This document shows, one piece after another, positions 23,401 through 30,470 of a stretch of 64,000 nucleotides of DNA. The notes beneath the pieces are model-generated. The model made no database searches, had not been told where the DNA came from, and worked only from the letters and a program-made list of their open reading frames with translations. The DNA lies in the NCBI GenBank assembly GCA_019096065.1, contig JAGUCH010000001.1, positions 14,632,001 to 14,696,000 on the forward strand. The letters are read 5' to 3'. The first letter of the stretch is position 1. Each line of letters opens with the position of its first letter. This stretch comes from Paracyclopina nana (lineage: Eukaryota > Arthropoda > Copepoda > Cyclopoida > Cyclopettidae). A program made the position numbers and the translations under genes.

Positions 23401-26400
23401 CATCAACAAACCCAGTGGCCTCCTTGAGCTGTCGGTACTTCGCTCTATATCGATCATTTCTCTTCCATTGGCGAGGCTCCTCATTTTTGACATCCATCTC
23501 ATCAAATGACTTGGTCAAGTTCTTGAGCAGCATGTCCGTCCTCTTGGTCCTCAAGTGATCTCTAATGCGTACCCTGGCCCAGGTGATGAAGAGCCTGAGC
23601 GAATTCCTCGACTGGAGCTTCTTTTCCTTGAAGTCTCTATAGTCTCTGGTGGTGATGTTGTCCATCCGAATGTTGGACAAAATAGATGCTTCACCATCGG
23701 TAGGGTTTTTTCCAGCACGACCATTGCAATCAATTATCTCCTCAATGATGACCAAGGCAGCCTCCACCGAGTTGAGATCCTTCACTGAGATCGGTGGTCT
23801 CTCTCTCATTTTGATGAGCAGGTCATGTATCACTTCCTCGGCCTCATCCCTGTGGGCCAAGTAATCTCCATCCAGTTTTTGCAGGGCTTCAATAAACCCA
23901 TCCTTCGATAGACTACATCTTGCAATCTTAATCTTCACGGCTCCCAGGCACAAATTCTTGAGCTTGATGCATTTCTCAAACCAGTTCATGTTTCTTTTCA
24001 TAACAATGCCTGCATGAATATATTCTTTAAAGTCTCGGTAGGTGACTTCGCCGGTTCCGTTGAAATACATTGGTTTGACATCATCTCTGACGAAGTCCCT
24101 GGGTTCTTTTGGATCATAGAACTGAGCTAAGTTCCTTCCTTCATAAAGATCGTTCCAGTCAATGTCAGCTTGAGCTCTCCTCCTCACTTGATCAATGATG
24201 GTGTCTTGGGCTAAGTAGGACTGTTCCTCTTGGATCTTCCTCTCATACAATTCGCTCGAGAGCGTGACTGTCGTCATGCCCAAATTAAAGTCTTTTCTGC
24301 CAAAATCAACAGTTGGCCTCGTTTCAAGTTCGCTCTTGGTTTCCGGACGAGGTCGTTCCATCTTGTTGTGTTGTGGTCTTTGTCTTTGGTGCTCGGGATC
24401 CGCAAAGGCCATGAGATTATCAATCTCTTTGCTGGTGAGGACGATGCTTTGCATACTGAATTTTTTTCTGTCCTCTTCACCCATGCACTGAACAATGTTC
24501 TCCAAGACCTTCCTCCTCTTGTTGGCGTTCTCCATCAAGGTTACTTGATCCTTGTATGCTCCCGTGCCCACCATCAGAGTTCTTCTCTGCTTGTCCGCTT
24601 TTTTGAGCTGGACCACAACTCCGTCCAGTTCCTCCAGGACCTTTTCTGCCGAGGCATTTTCCAGATCTTCGTCTGATACCTCATCTCCATTTTGTGAGTC
24701 CGCTCTTGCGACTGTCGCGGTCTCTCCTCCCGCATCGACACCTGAAGTCGTTGCTGGGTTGGGAGTAGGCATATCGTCGAACTCTAAAAGTCTCTTCTCA
24801 TTGACCACCTTGGATGCCTGCATCACATAAGCAAAGTATTGAAAATGGATCAATGAGAGCTGATGGTCAAAATCCTTGCGGTCAGCCTCGGGCACGAGGA
24901 CTCGGCACGCTCCCACTTGCGCATCGATGTTTTCTTTCAAGGCCAATATCTGATTCTTAGCCCTGTCGGCCACCTCCGCCGAGGCTGCTGCACTCAGTTT
25001 TTCTCCAAGGCCTTTGACATGGCAGTCCATAGTCTCCTTGATGGTCCTCAAGGCTTCAACCCACATGTCTTTCGACTGGGTTGGAAGGGTGTTGTTCCCA
25101 TCTACCGATGCCATGGTGATATTATTGAGGAGCGTGTCGTAGCCGAGAAGTTGTGCTTCGCCACCAGCGTTGATAATGTCGTCCTGATCACTCATGAAGA
25201 GTAGAGACACCTCGTCGAACACCCAATCTGCCTCACTCTCGACCTCACTGGCCGCAAGCAGTTGTTTGTCTTTGACACTTGACTTCTTAGCCCTCTTAGT
25301 CGAGACGTCAAAATCTCCACCGTGAGTCTTCAGTGGAGGTCTGACAACTCTTCCGCTTTTGGTCTTCTTCTTGCCAGACTGGTACATCCGTGGCACCAGT
25401 GCTGGTCTCCCCGTTAACGAGAGACTTGACTGTCTCCCCGTTAAGGATCAACTTCAACGTGAGACCAGACTGTCTCCCCGTTGAGGAAAAAAGTTCTTGA
25501 ATCACAGCACTTAAAATCACTTTAGAGTCAGCTGTCTCAGTAGTAATGTCGGATCACCAGAGAATGCAAGAATCCACTTTTCATCTCTTGCGTGAGTCCT
25601 CGAACCCGGTTGGTCGCCATGTATGAATCTGATAACAATCGTCGATGTGATAAAACGATAATAAAGTCGAGATCCGCATAAAATCCAGCACGACGGTGAT
25701 TTCTATGTAGTAGTCGAGATTTATTCAACTAACACAAGGTGAAATCCGAAACCGTACTAACGTAAACATAAACATGACAGATCGAGTAGTAGGTCGAGCT
25801 CAACATAAGAGTGTCACAATACAATAGATAGGCGGGAGCCCAAACACTAGTAGTATCAATTTTCAGACTGGGACTTTTAAAATAACAAACCATTCACTTA
25901 GTAGCATTACTAGTTCTGAGAAAAAAAGAATTGGTTTTATAGGCCACTGCATAACTTTATTAGGAGCCAAACTGTAATGGGAAGGTCAGTAAACCGTATT
26001 ATCAGTCAGCCTTTAGTAGAGCACACGATCGAGCTGCATTGCATATCATCAAGGTTATCGTAGCCCTATCGAGACCGCATTAAGCATGTTACAAAACACA
26101 CGAAAATCTTCCAACTTATTTTCTGGAGGCATTAATCTAGCTGTCACAAAAACGCAGTAATCTGCAAGAGGCTACTTCTTCAGAAAACCACATTACTAAA
26201 TGACTCTTACAAGGAGCTCCTCTCTCATTTTAAGCTACGACAACTGGAAACGAGGAGATGACGTCGATTAATAAAAGTGCACTTTTACCTTTCAGGAATG
26301 GCAGCCTCTTCTTGGAATTTGATCGCTGGTGGCTCTTGAATGAAACGTTTCGCTCCCGCGACCTGAGTTTCTTCTCCCATCGAGCCTTGCTAGGTATGAT

Positions 26401-28445
26401 GCCTGTGTCCGTCTCGTTGCCAGCATGGTCGAATCTCTTGGCTTGCCACCACTCCTCGTCAGAAGCGTTTGTGACATACAGAATATCGCCGAAGGAGAAA
26501 GGCAGGCCTCGCGAGGGCACATCGTCGTCCCTGCCTGGATCGTAGTCAAACAGGGCCCGCACAAAGAGGGACCTTTTCTCCGACATTCTCAGCATCGAGC
26601 CTGACATGATCTGGTTCTTGAGCGAGTGGATTTTGGCCTCGAACTTTTCGTACTCCTCGGGCCGGTAGAAGAGACTCAGGTGGACGACATTGCCTGCGTT
26701 TTTCAAGGCCACGGCGGCCTCCTCGTGAGTTGCGCGGGAAAGGTCGACCCCGTTGACCGACATGATCTTGTCGCCGCGTCGGACCTGACCGGAGAGATCG
26801 GCTGGGCCGCCGCTCAATATGAAGGAGACAAAAATGCCCTCGCCATCCTCGCCGCCCACTATGTTGAAGCCAAGGCCAGCCGCACTTTTTTGCAGCGTCA
26901 CCTGAAATGATAACTCGTACATTGTGGAGGATTGCAACATAGTGAGAAGAAGTGAATTCGGATTTCCTCTCGGTTGCCAAAAGTGAGAAAAGTGTATGAA
27001 AAATTGAGTAGCATTATTGGATAAAGCCGCTACTCTCTCTCTCGCGTGCGAATGTGTAAATGGAAGCAACGGCTCAAGAATTCCATCATCATAAACTCAA
27101 ATAGTATATTGGGCTCTTTCTAACGCAAAGGGATTTCCCCCTCAGAATTTATGACTAGTGTCGGACACTCAACAACTCTCCGTCTGGCATGATGAACAAC
27201 CAGGTGAAAAATAGGAAATTAAGAAGGAGACAGTGTGACATGTACCTGTCTGGGAACGGCGAATTCCTCTTCTGAAACGGACCTCGGACCCATGGTTCTG
27301 CTAGGCATGAAGTTCGAGGCTGCCAAGGGGTGCATGGAGCCAATTGTGGGAGACGAGGGGTAATGTGTGTCGGTTTTGGCCACTAAAAGCACCACCTTGT
27401 CTTTGCATCGTTTGAGCGCGTTTACGGCCTCCTCGTGAGTGCAATTGTCAAGGAAAAAGTCGCCTCCGCCCCCGGGCAGATTTTTGACAGCCACCAGCCG
27501 ATCGCCAACGCTGATGCGGCCATCAGCGGCCGCAGCCCCGCCCTCCATCACTTTCGTAACGTAGATCCCATTGTCGCCAGGAATATGCTGATTGCCAATG
27601 CCTCCGGCAATCGTGAACCCAAGGCCCTGCAGAGGAGAGAAAGTGATTATAGCTTGGCGTGAAAGCCAAAAGTAGGAAATTAGGTCGGTTACCACCTTGG
27701 ACCCCTTGAAGAGCTCCACCTCGATGACCTCCTCATTCACGGCCCCCACCGTGGCCTTTTTCCGCTTCACATACAGCTCAACCTTGTTCCCAGCGCGCTT
27801 CAGAGCCTCCACCGCAATGCTATGGCTGACATTCACCACGTTGACGTCATTGACCCGGAGAATGATGTCGTTGACCCGGAGCCGTTTGTCGATGGCCGCC
27901 GCTCCGCCGGGGATCAACTTGGTGATGTAGATGGAGCTGTCGTTGCCAATGTGCGGGTTATCGACGCCTCCAGCAATGCTGAATCCGAGGCCGGATCCGC
28001 CTCGCTCGAGAGCTATCTCCTCGTATTCCCACATGCCCTTGCTGACCATATCTGCAACGGCGACCGCAGCCGCGGATGCTCGGTGCTCAGGCAACGAGGA
28101 AGGCTTGAGCTCCTGCTGCTGACGAGTCATTTGCAGCACCGTGGCCACCATGCTGTCGTTGTTGGCCATCGAGGGCTTGCCAAACGGGCCTTGCCCCACC
28201 TCCCACCTGGAGGCCATTTCGATGGCCTCTGAGGCTTTGATGGCGTTCGTCTTGCTCTCGTCCATGAGGGTAAGCTCGTAGAACTCCTGGATGTCGAGCA
28301 GAGCCTGGAACAATCTCGACTTGAAGATCTTGATGACCCTCTCGATGGCAGCTTTCAGCTCCTTCTCCTCGGCATCATCGAGGCGAGAGTAGTAGTCCTC
28401 GAGGAGCTCGAGGGCCCGATGGGCCTCTGCTTTACACACGGGCAT
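14425..28445 (-). CDS. dlg1: Discs large (Dlg1/SAP97-type MAGUK scaffold)
   Basis: Membrane-associated guanylate-kinase scaffold that organises septate junctions, cell polarity and synapses. Five coding exons with matching phases: 27696-28445 (coding part of an exon reaching 28481), 27246-27626, 26289-26901, 14727-15171 and 14425-14674, giving 812 aa. L27 is at residues 4-62 ([18 protein letters not shown], the usual start of the S97-type isoform, which is why I chose this ATG). PDZ1 is at about 141-228 ([10 protein letters not shown]), PDZ2 at 241-332 ([10 protein letters not shown]), PDZ3 at 378-460 (GLGFNIVGG). SH3 is at about 488-558 (ALFDYDP, EEWWQAK) and the GUK domain at about 620-800. 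The GUK has GPLKDR where an active kinase needs a P-loop, as in other MAGUKs, so it binds rather than catalyses. The intron between the SH3 and GUK exons is 11.1 kb because a retrotransposon occupies it. Confidence 0.96.
15296..15522 (-). repeat. 3' LTR of the BEL/Pao element
   Basis: 227 bp, matching the 5' LTR base for base by eye. AATAAA in sense orientation lies at 15396-15401. The outer edge abuts ctagt (15291-15295). Confidence 0.97.
15523..15531 (-). promoter_or_regulatory. Polypurine tract (plus-strand primer)
   Basis: In element sense AGGGGAGAC abuts the TG of the 3' LTR, the position expected for the polypurine tract. The same core recurs three times in the leader. Confidence 0.8.
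15592..17703 (-). CDS. Retrotransposon accessory ORF3: exonuclease-like core plus triple zinc knuckle
   Basis: A 703-codon ORF from the ATG at 17703, overlapping the end of ORF2 by 59 bp; its frame is open further, to about 17779. Residues 1-130 are acidic and Ala/Glu/Pro-rich. Around residues 345-460 it resembles RNase D/WRN-type 3'-5' exonucleases: [23 protein letters not shown] with the motif II Asp (near 373), and YDRVD (near 444) matching the YxxxD of motif III. At the motif I position I read SPE rather than DxE, so catalysis is doubtful. Residues ~603-660 hold three zinc knuckles: CX2CX4HX4C, CX4CX4HX4C and CX2CX4HX4H. This order echoes the element's Gag. No membrane segment. The exonuclease call rests on motif reading only; an unrelated Gag-like protein is the alternative. 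Confidence 0.7.
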   Translation of the reverse strand: MTPPWKSKQAPVAAPQQEDEVEAAQPVQDVPTVAVAPHEDKILDEMEALLASDDEEAGSQEAAKVERVEPEPIDSTSAQADERESAAVDTAVKQPAAEDDDGWGQAMDALRSQAAAGAATTATPAVARPRMIPAGMEEELDLKEEGLRLMDVNHLPTAGYEAITPDEEYLHKFDRKTHRCPDIRVGKIMQVAFDPMKKKCDWSACAVRQNILPSDCIEVSAAVAPVVTVQDAELRSRMGARSTYDLVTKTVRTTYVYGLTKSHNNWTSNDWDEIDYRLTSRNFYTNIERYRMMTIDQEGFQDKLRNACAKAYPPTVSQYKHASAYIHMGSPEGIALGIRVAFVGPRFLGVAVPDKIKKLLESEKIFKLGFGIQGDLEDFAEMGITIRNWVDVGHCNLLLNPAARVGKWEMLKLLGVNHSIRKPNFAIDNYSGFTDEMSQEVVRYDRVDQFAPFAGILRVAALVARAENMGNNDNVYPYVIMLLSLLSHRPVMIRGQTMSTIAGLLPDLGCQGEAARLLREEFGAYNNFKRVVQIWHQVGLVFPMTIGLLPTASAETVKDLEFIFGAQMREWHLPHVILAQIDRVIGVSDEVAAKELRLYPHACLVCGGFGHTAADCKKTPTCLNLLCDGGNHATAVCPVANEDCVLCGGRGHNSAHHGRFDLVQVLLAVRLAFVQHVAYAKALDKSGRVLIRPIKEGIRPFRC
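16173..24749 (-). repeat. Dispersed 13-bp motif, six copies within the element
   Basis: In element sense GACCTCGGGTGTC. Exact copies are at 16173-16185, 17749-17761 and 20524-20536. One-mismatch copies are at 18646-18658 and 22987-22999. A two-mismatch copy is at 24737-24749. They fall in all three ORFs at spacings of 0.9-2.5 kb. Five are read in the same codon register (Asp-Leu/His-Gly-Cys/Arg); the sixth is in another register. I noticed none outside the element. Confidence 0.75.
17645..18724 (-). CDS. Retrotransposon accessory ORF2, unknown function
   Basis: A 359-codon ORF from the first ATG at 18724, beginning 189 bp after the pol stop codon and in the same frame as pol with stops between. 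I recognise no family. The N-terminus is strongly basic and could be a nuclear-localisation or RNA-binding tail ([11 protein letters not shown]). A helix-rich middle follows, and an acidic Ser/Thr-rich C-terminus. There is no signal peptide or membrane segment, so it is not an evident envelope protein. Its 3' end overlaps ORF3 in the +1 frame. Translation must use a spliced or subgenomic RNA, reinitiation, or another start; a GTAAGT sits just after the pol stop (18902-18907 on the plus strand). Confidence 0.75.
   Translation of the reverse strand: MTKRRRSASKKSSTSGDDSPRRDLGRPSGRKSARTVVFASDEEEAIWQLNVVVSETAVDEEVAGPSNRGSIDRVDLNEATEAREIMNATGIEYVHVYSATRGALKTTFLKLFKDPGCIIMGDQFNWGRRTPTDSRPGEKRRKARRQDVHRCFRSYILRARGLSLLEAIMFSYGHVFLTVLELKKEANDLEMDEPLSTLNRARCFEIAKSLGNYIINSADAEERGVLQSLDSSALAIPRIIRLYEEGEVDNTLIIDKVGMRLTADELKMIAERDRLPPTVLADNLRLLESMNDAVRAAEEARAMVFANLLKLPRSQLASTEPDLGCRAGEGSVEIREAISEDDTTMEVETSSRGSSAAGR
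18914..25387 (-). CDS. BEL/Pao gag-pol polyprotein
   Basis: An uninterrupted 2,157-aa polyprotein from the ATG at 25387 (codons further upstream are GTG, not ATG). The Gag-like N-terminal ~680 residues lead to three zinc knuckles at about 684-735 ([14 protein letters not shown]; a second CX2CX4HX4C; a third ending HX4H). The aspartic protease has DTGSS near 846. The reverse transcriptase has [11 protein letters not shown], the [12 protein letters not shown] block and YMDD near 1256. RNase H follows, with SDGSD and an IPEVEL segment. The integrase has an H2C2 zinc site near 1775, a D in IDFTG, a D in YSDNGGSF and an E in GQVES. The C-terminal domain is the one usual after BEL integrases. All catalytic motifs are intact, and there is no frameshift between gag and pol. 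Confidence 0.96.
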   Translation of the reverse strand: MYQSGKKKTKSGRVVRPPLKTHGGDFDVSTKRAKKSSVKDKQLLAASEVESEADWVFDEVSLLFMSDQDDIINAGGEAQLLGYDTLLNNITMASVDGNNTLPTQSKDMWVEALRTIKETMDCHVKGLGEKLSAAASAEVADRAKNQILALKENIDAQVGACRVLVPEADRKDFDHQLSLIHFQYFAYVMQASKVVNEKRLLEFDDMPTPNPATTSGVDAGGETATVARADSQNGDEVSDEDLENASAEKVLEELDGVVVQLKKADKQRRTLMVGTGAYKDQVTLMENANKRRKVLENIVQCMGEEDRKKFSMQSIVLTSKEIDNLMAFADPEHQRQRPQHNKMERPRPETKSELETRPTVDFGRKDFNLGMTTVTLSSELYERKIQEEQSYLAQDTIIDQVRRRAQADIDWNDLYEGRNLAQFYDPKEPRDFVRDDVKPMYFNGTGEVTYRDFKEYIHAGIVMKRNMNWFEKCIKLKNLCLGAVKIKIARCSLSKDGFIEALQKLDGDYLAHRDEAEEVIHDLLIKMRERPPISVKDLNSVEAALVIIEEIIDCNGRAGKNPTDGEASILSNIRMDNITTRDYRDFKEKKLQSRNSLRLFITWARVRIRDHLRTKRTDMLLKNLTKSFDEMDVKNEEPRQWKRNDRYRAKYRQLKEATGFVDDDSDEFESSDEEDVVALAKEKQQCLVCQQLGHRGFECSNWSKQNLKEVIQRMENAKLCKRCLQGRHSVDKCRAVEKCGECGSGEHHTKLHQTQKKNTATLATTTQPRDGLKKQLTDCLMNAVRLLNEDAALLTQDHGCPGEQSSDDESVEIVGFASDVSRSWMTVPVEISNTMDFSKSVETNALLDTGSSITLLQPHLAKVMGAKGKRKSMAVQVVGNNQVVKQPSFKGNMYIRARNTQEPVFQLKFSTFNLPIAIQPVDPNKIKDKYEELREIEFPKPVEGDLGLLIGFDNMQLMISEKDIYIKGGPLARKTPLGFAMLFHPKTGGVEATAFVSDWKQFNQCQAVSDSEMRYLLDRQYGLESIGIDKAEQPSTRLTLAEEIALSKMKATLKRLPSGLYEVGIPFKGDEPQLPNNFKQCLAIQRKLDKKHDQDPNVAKAVVDTMAEYERLGIIEPVPATEVGTGYFLPVFCVPKEGSETTKYRFVYNAKQNFDGTSINEQMYTGPNYLDDIYDTMVQFRVGEVGVVGDIEKMYLMIALPEEDRKYVRIVVNGRQMQFCRWPFGLRAAPSVANFVVKHHIKQHGSPLLQKKAKIYMDDFIVAFETLEEARKVVEEIVPLMSSCGMELRKFVSNKPEVLRGIEQHRLGKAMVVGTAEEPVVHSTLGLKWDPVSDHIGYKLAKVEQKGITKRIMSSQIASVYDPLGALTPCLLKARKALQLAHKADKDKRLSWDDDLTKSEHPLVMESVKLWRQWQDEFEEMTIVRYPRMVAPRIDENTILHMCSDGSDLAFATTAHIASTDGSFKPGWLTTKARIQGIKQRTIPEVELAGALLSARLSNRLVNLLFMGREAVWYWVDNTSVICWIRKAGVDRSVYVRNRAIEISDTTMVEHWNHIPTDQNSSDVATRGCTGSQLAQHTTYWTGPEYFAEDISTWKLMKLKVTEEELAGTGLISLMSKDLGCPCHIEINQLGIIQDHEVKPGEPHRLQESQEIFVQMRQVLHSRNVGRWSILVRAITRALLAWKGDKCGEELPLTDMAEVVRRILILGQWLKMEKELRQFLDTNKWPQSVERNLKCIVGNDGLVRVHSRLYNQDYVAKSQQYPILMVDSWPFLLYMWTLHITTGHVRNDDLWYRALKAFGGASVKKFARRISSECVQCRKLHSPMSKQLMGSLPNLELASIRPCSKIAIDFTGVQYVKFFRKRIPVYILVAVCLQTKVVTLEITIGQNTEAVIMALSRIASRRGPIEECYSDNGGSFIKVQRLLTKEERKRIATTPQNVTHSVEKIDWHKVRVDTARYIRKWTMNAPRDHEANGQVESFVKLAKRAVKDHIDQGEVDLEIFRTWVAMAENVVNSRPIAVVEQSSGEKTILTPNHLIVGRLGDTGVFSTDKELAYDIHALAEKIGSFEKTWTNYYLATMQERGKFLTMTDNIQENDTVVVAEEDLKIKRGKWTIGRVIKAIKSKDGLVRKVVVKHRHGIIERGIRQLIPLPTLPFIKLD
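25405..25484 (-). repeat. Three purine-tract-like repeats in the element leader
   Basis: gtctccccgtt(a/g)a occurs at 25405-25417, 25432-25444 and 25472-25484, just before the gag start codon. In element sense each contains GGGGAGAC, the core of the polypurine tract at 15523-15531. Nearby gagac/gtctc pairs could form hairpins. Confidence 0.75.
25601..25619 (-). promoter_or_regulatory. tRNA primer-binding site
   Basis: Immediately inside the 5' LTR, with no spacer. In element sense it begins TGGCGACC and continues through the T-arm complement. It pairs with a tRNA whose 3' end reads GGTCG-CCA. Some arginine tRNAs end this way, so tRNA-Arg is my guess for the primer. Confidence 0.75.
25620..25846 (-). 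repeat. 5' LTR of the BEL/Pao element
   Basis: 227 bp, TG...CA in element sense, same sequence as the copy at 15296-15522. It carries a sense AATAAA (plus-strand tttatt at 25720-25725). It is followed directly by the primer-binding site on its inner side. Confidence 0.97.
25847..25851. repeat. Target-site duplication CTAGT (partner at 15291-15295)
   Basis: The five bases after the right LTR equal the five bases before the left LTR. Four to six bp is usual for BEL/Pao integrases. Confidence 0.9.
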
Positions 28446-28481
28446 GCTGTCGAACTTCACCTTGGCTGATGACTCCAAAGA

Positions 28482-30470
28482 CTGCAAAAGTTAATGACAT
28501 TTCTCGTGTAATTATTCTGCGCCAACCAACCAACCAAATCAGGTGGCTGCATTCATTAAATTCCACATTCATGGTTTCCTCCAGAGAAAGAATAGGGAAT
28601 TTTCTCAGCTAGATTACATTGTGAAAGGCTCCTACTTTCTTGCTGGGCGTAAAGACTCGGTTCCCCTATATGCATAAATTCATACCTAAGTTCAAAGGGG
28701 AAATTGCTCTACTACATAGCATGATGCCCTTCTCGCATCTTCTGTCAAAGTTGAAGATGATCCGTCTCTATCAAGACCTCAACTCTTTTGTAATGAATGT
28801 GGAAAAACTATTGATTTTCCACGTTTAATTGTCTTAAGCTGCCACTTCGCTGAAAAAGGCTTCTTTTGCCTAGTTGCGTGTAGCCTCATTTGGCCTTGAT
28901 GATGAAACGAAGCACGTATGCTGGCACTTTTACTATGTGGTCTAATTAACATTTGGCATCCCATGGGAGGAGCATTCCGGCACGAAGCACGAGCAGAAAA
29001 TTGGCATTCCACGGCGGGTGATCACAATGAGATGTCAACAATGCCAGGATTGCTCACATGATCTCCAACGACTGGATCGAAGGATCGAGAGTTGTTTTTT
29101 ACCTGCTTGAACTGAAGGAAGGTGTCAGTGGCTTAGTTCTGACACATGTCACTCGGTCCGGATCTTGGTGTGGAAAACGGGCAGAAAATCGCGGCTATGT
29201 GTCTTGATAATGCTGCTTGGTCCTCGTCGTCGATGTAGCCGTGTACAGCAGTGCTGAAAATTGGTCATGCGGGTAGGACGAGAGAGCGGAGGACGTAGAC
29301 TGCTGCTTCTGTAGTTCAAGCTCGGCCTCCAATTGAGAGAAGAGAGCTCGTCGTCGCGTCGTCAGAGGTTCTCTTCTGTGCTTTGACAGGCTTTGCCAAC
29401 AGATCTGCAAACACACATGTACGTAATCATTCGGAAGTCATCATTATGACTCACACCCACATTAGCATAGTATATTGTGAACTAGTTCTAGGAAATTTCC
29501 GTTATTCTGTCACTTCAATGAGATTACAAAAAAATGTCGCATGACAGGCCTTATTAGAGGTATTTTGATCACTCCAAGTCTCTTCTAGAGCTTCCGGAAC
29601 GGATTAAAAAAAGGATCATTTTGCAAAGCCACTCACTTTTCAGAGGTGAAGTATTTAAAAAAGGTGACGACCTATTGACACACCCTGCGAGTCAGGGCGG
29701 GAGGGGTCAGAGTCCCTTTCTCAATCCTGCAGAAGCTTGAGAGCAAAACGAAACTAGGAGCCCTAAAAGGTGCGGAGAAAGCAGCCTTGAGTCTCACTGA
29801 AGGCTTCTAAAGGCTGCTCTGCGGCGGCCTTTTGCACCAAGTAGACATAGGTCGATCCGCGCCCGTTGCTGCTATGCTGCTACAACAACACTCGCACTAC
29901 TATACTGCAAGCCACTTCATTATAAAATCAATTCACTAGCGTAGGCATAAGCACGTTTAAGGGCTTTGTAGGCTTTTTTAAGGCTGCACGTGGGCTTTCG
30001 TACTTGAAATGTAGTAGGCTGGCAATCTTACCTCTCTATGTGCCCATAAAAGCTCTTGATAATAATTTGTTCTGAAATATCGTCAAACGACAACAGTCGA
30101 AACTGCCTGCCGTCGCTACCCGACATGCAACCCTCTTAACCGCCAAAATTACTACACAAACGCCGCATCTCGATGTTTTGGGCACCGAGCGGAGCTTTTG
30201 GTAACGGCAGCCAGGTAAAGAGTCAAGACGCTGCACTTATTCCCAGTTTGGCTGAGGAATGCGTATAATTCAAAAAGTGACGCGGGAAGAAATCTTAGAG
30301 CACTTATGACGCATCACCGTGAGAATCGGTGAGAAAACTAGTCGCTGAGTCGTTATCATAACAGCTGCAGTTTTGACGCGTGCCAGCATTCAGCTTGAAC
30401 AAATAAAAATTCGACCCGTTACGTAACATAGCAGATTGTAAACAATCTTTGCAAGAACGCATTGGCAGCC
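28482..30470. other. Divergent intergenic region between dlg1 and MAT2B
   Basis: About 2 kb separating two genes transcribed away from each other. It contains a candidate dlg1 leader exon (29103-29404) and must hold both promoters unless dlg1 has further upstream exons. No protein-coding ORF here resembles a known family. Confidence 0.6.
29103..29404 (-). other. dlg1: Candidate non-coding 5' exon of dlg1
   Basis: On the minus strand a TGTGTTTGCAG acceptor ends at 29405 and a CAAGCAG|GTAAAA donor falls after 29103. Joined to the next exon (high end 28481), the frame upstream of the chosen dlg1 ATG reads open for eight codons of the first exon, then meets stop codons with no earlier ATG. It would therefore be untranslated leader. 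Transcript data are needed. Confidence 0.3.

Larger units (their letters stand above)
15296..25846 (-). mobile_element. Complete BEL/Pao LTR retrotransposon in a dlg1 intron
   Basis: A 10,551-bp element in the same orientation as dlg1. The two 227-bp LTRs begin TG and end CA in element sense and looked identical when read side by side. A 5-bp duplication CTAGT flanks it (15291-15295 and 25847-25851). In element order it has: 5' LTR, tRNA primer site abutting the LTR, a leader with three purine-tract-like repeats, an intact 2,157-codon gag-pol, two further ORFs, a polypurine tract and the 3' LTR. Protein order (Gag, protease, RT, RNase H, integrase, conserved C-terminal domain) and sequence are typical of BEL/Pao. 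The element is longer than a plain BEL element because of about 3.3 kb after pol. Identical LTRs and intact ORFs indicate a recent insertion that may still be active. Confidence 0.97.

Noticed and set aside
25388-25396. Start of gag-pol nine bases upstream
   Set aside because: That codon is GTG; the first ATG in frame is at 25387.
29195-29404. Open frame upstream of dlg1 on the minus strand
   Set aside because: It ends at a stop before joining the dlg1 frame and resembles no Dlg N-terminus; treated as possible untranslated exon only.
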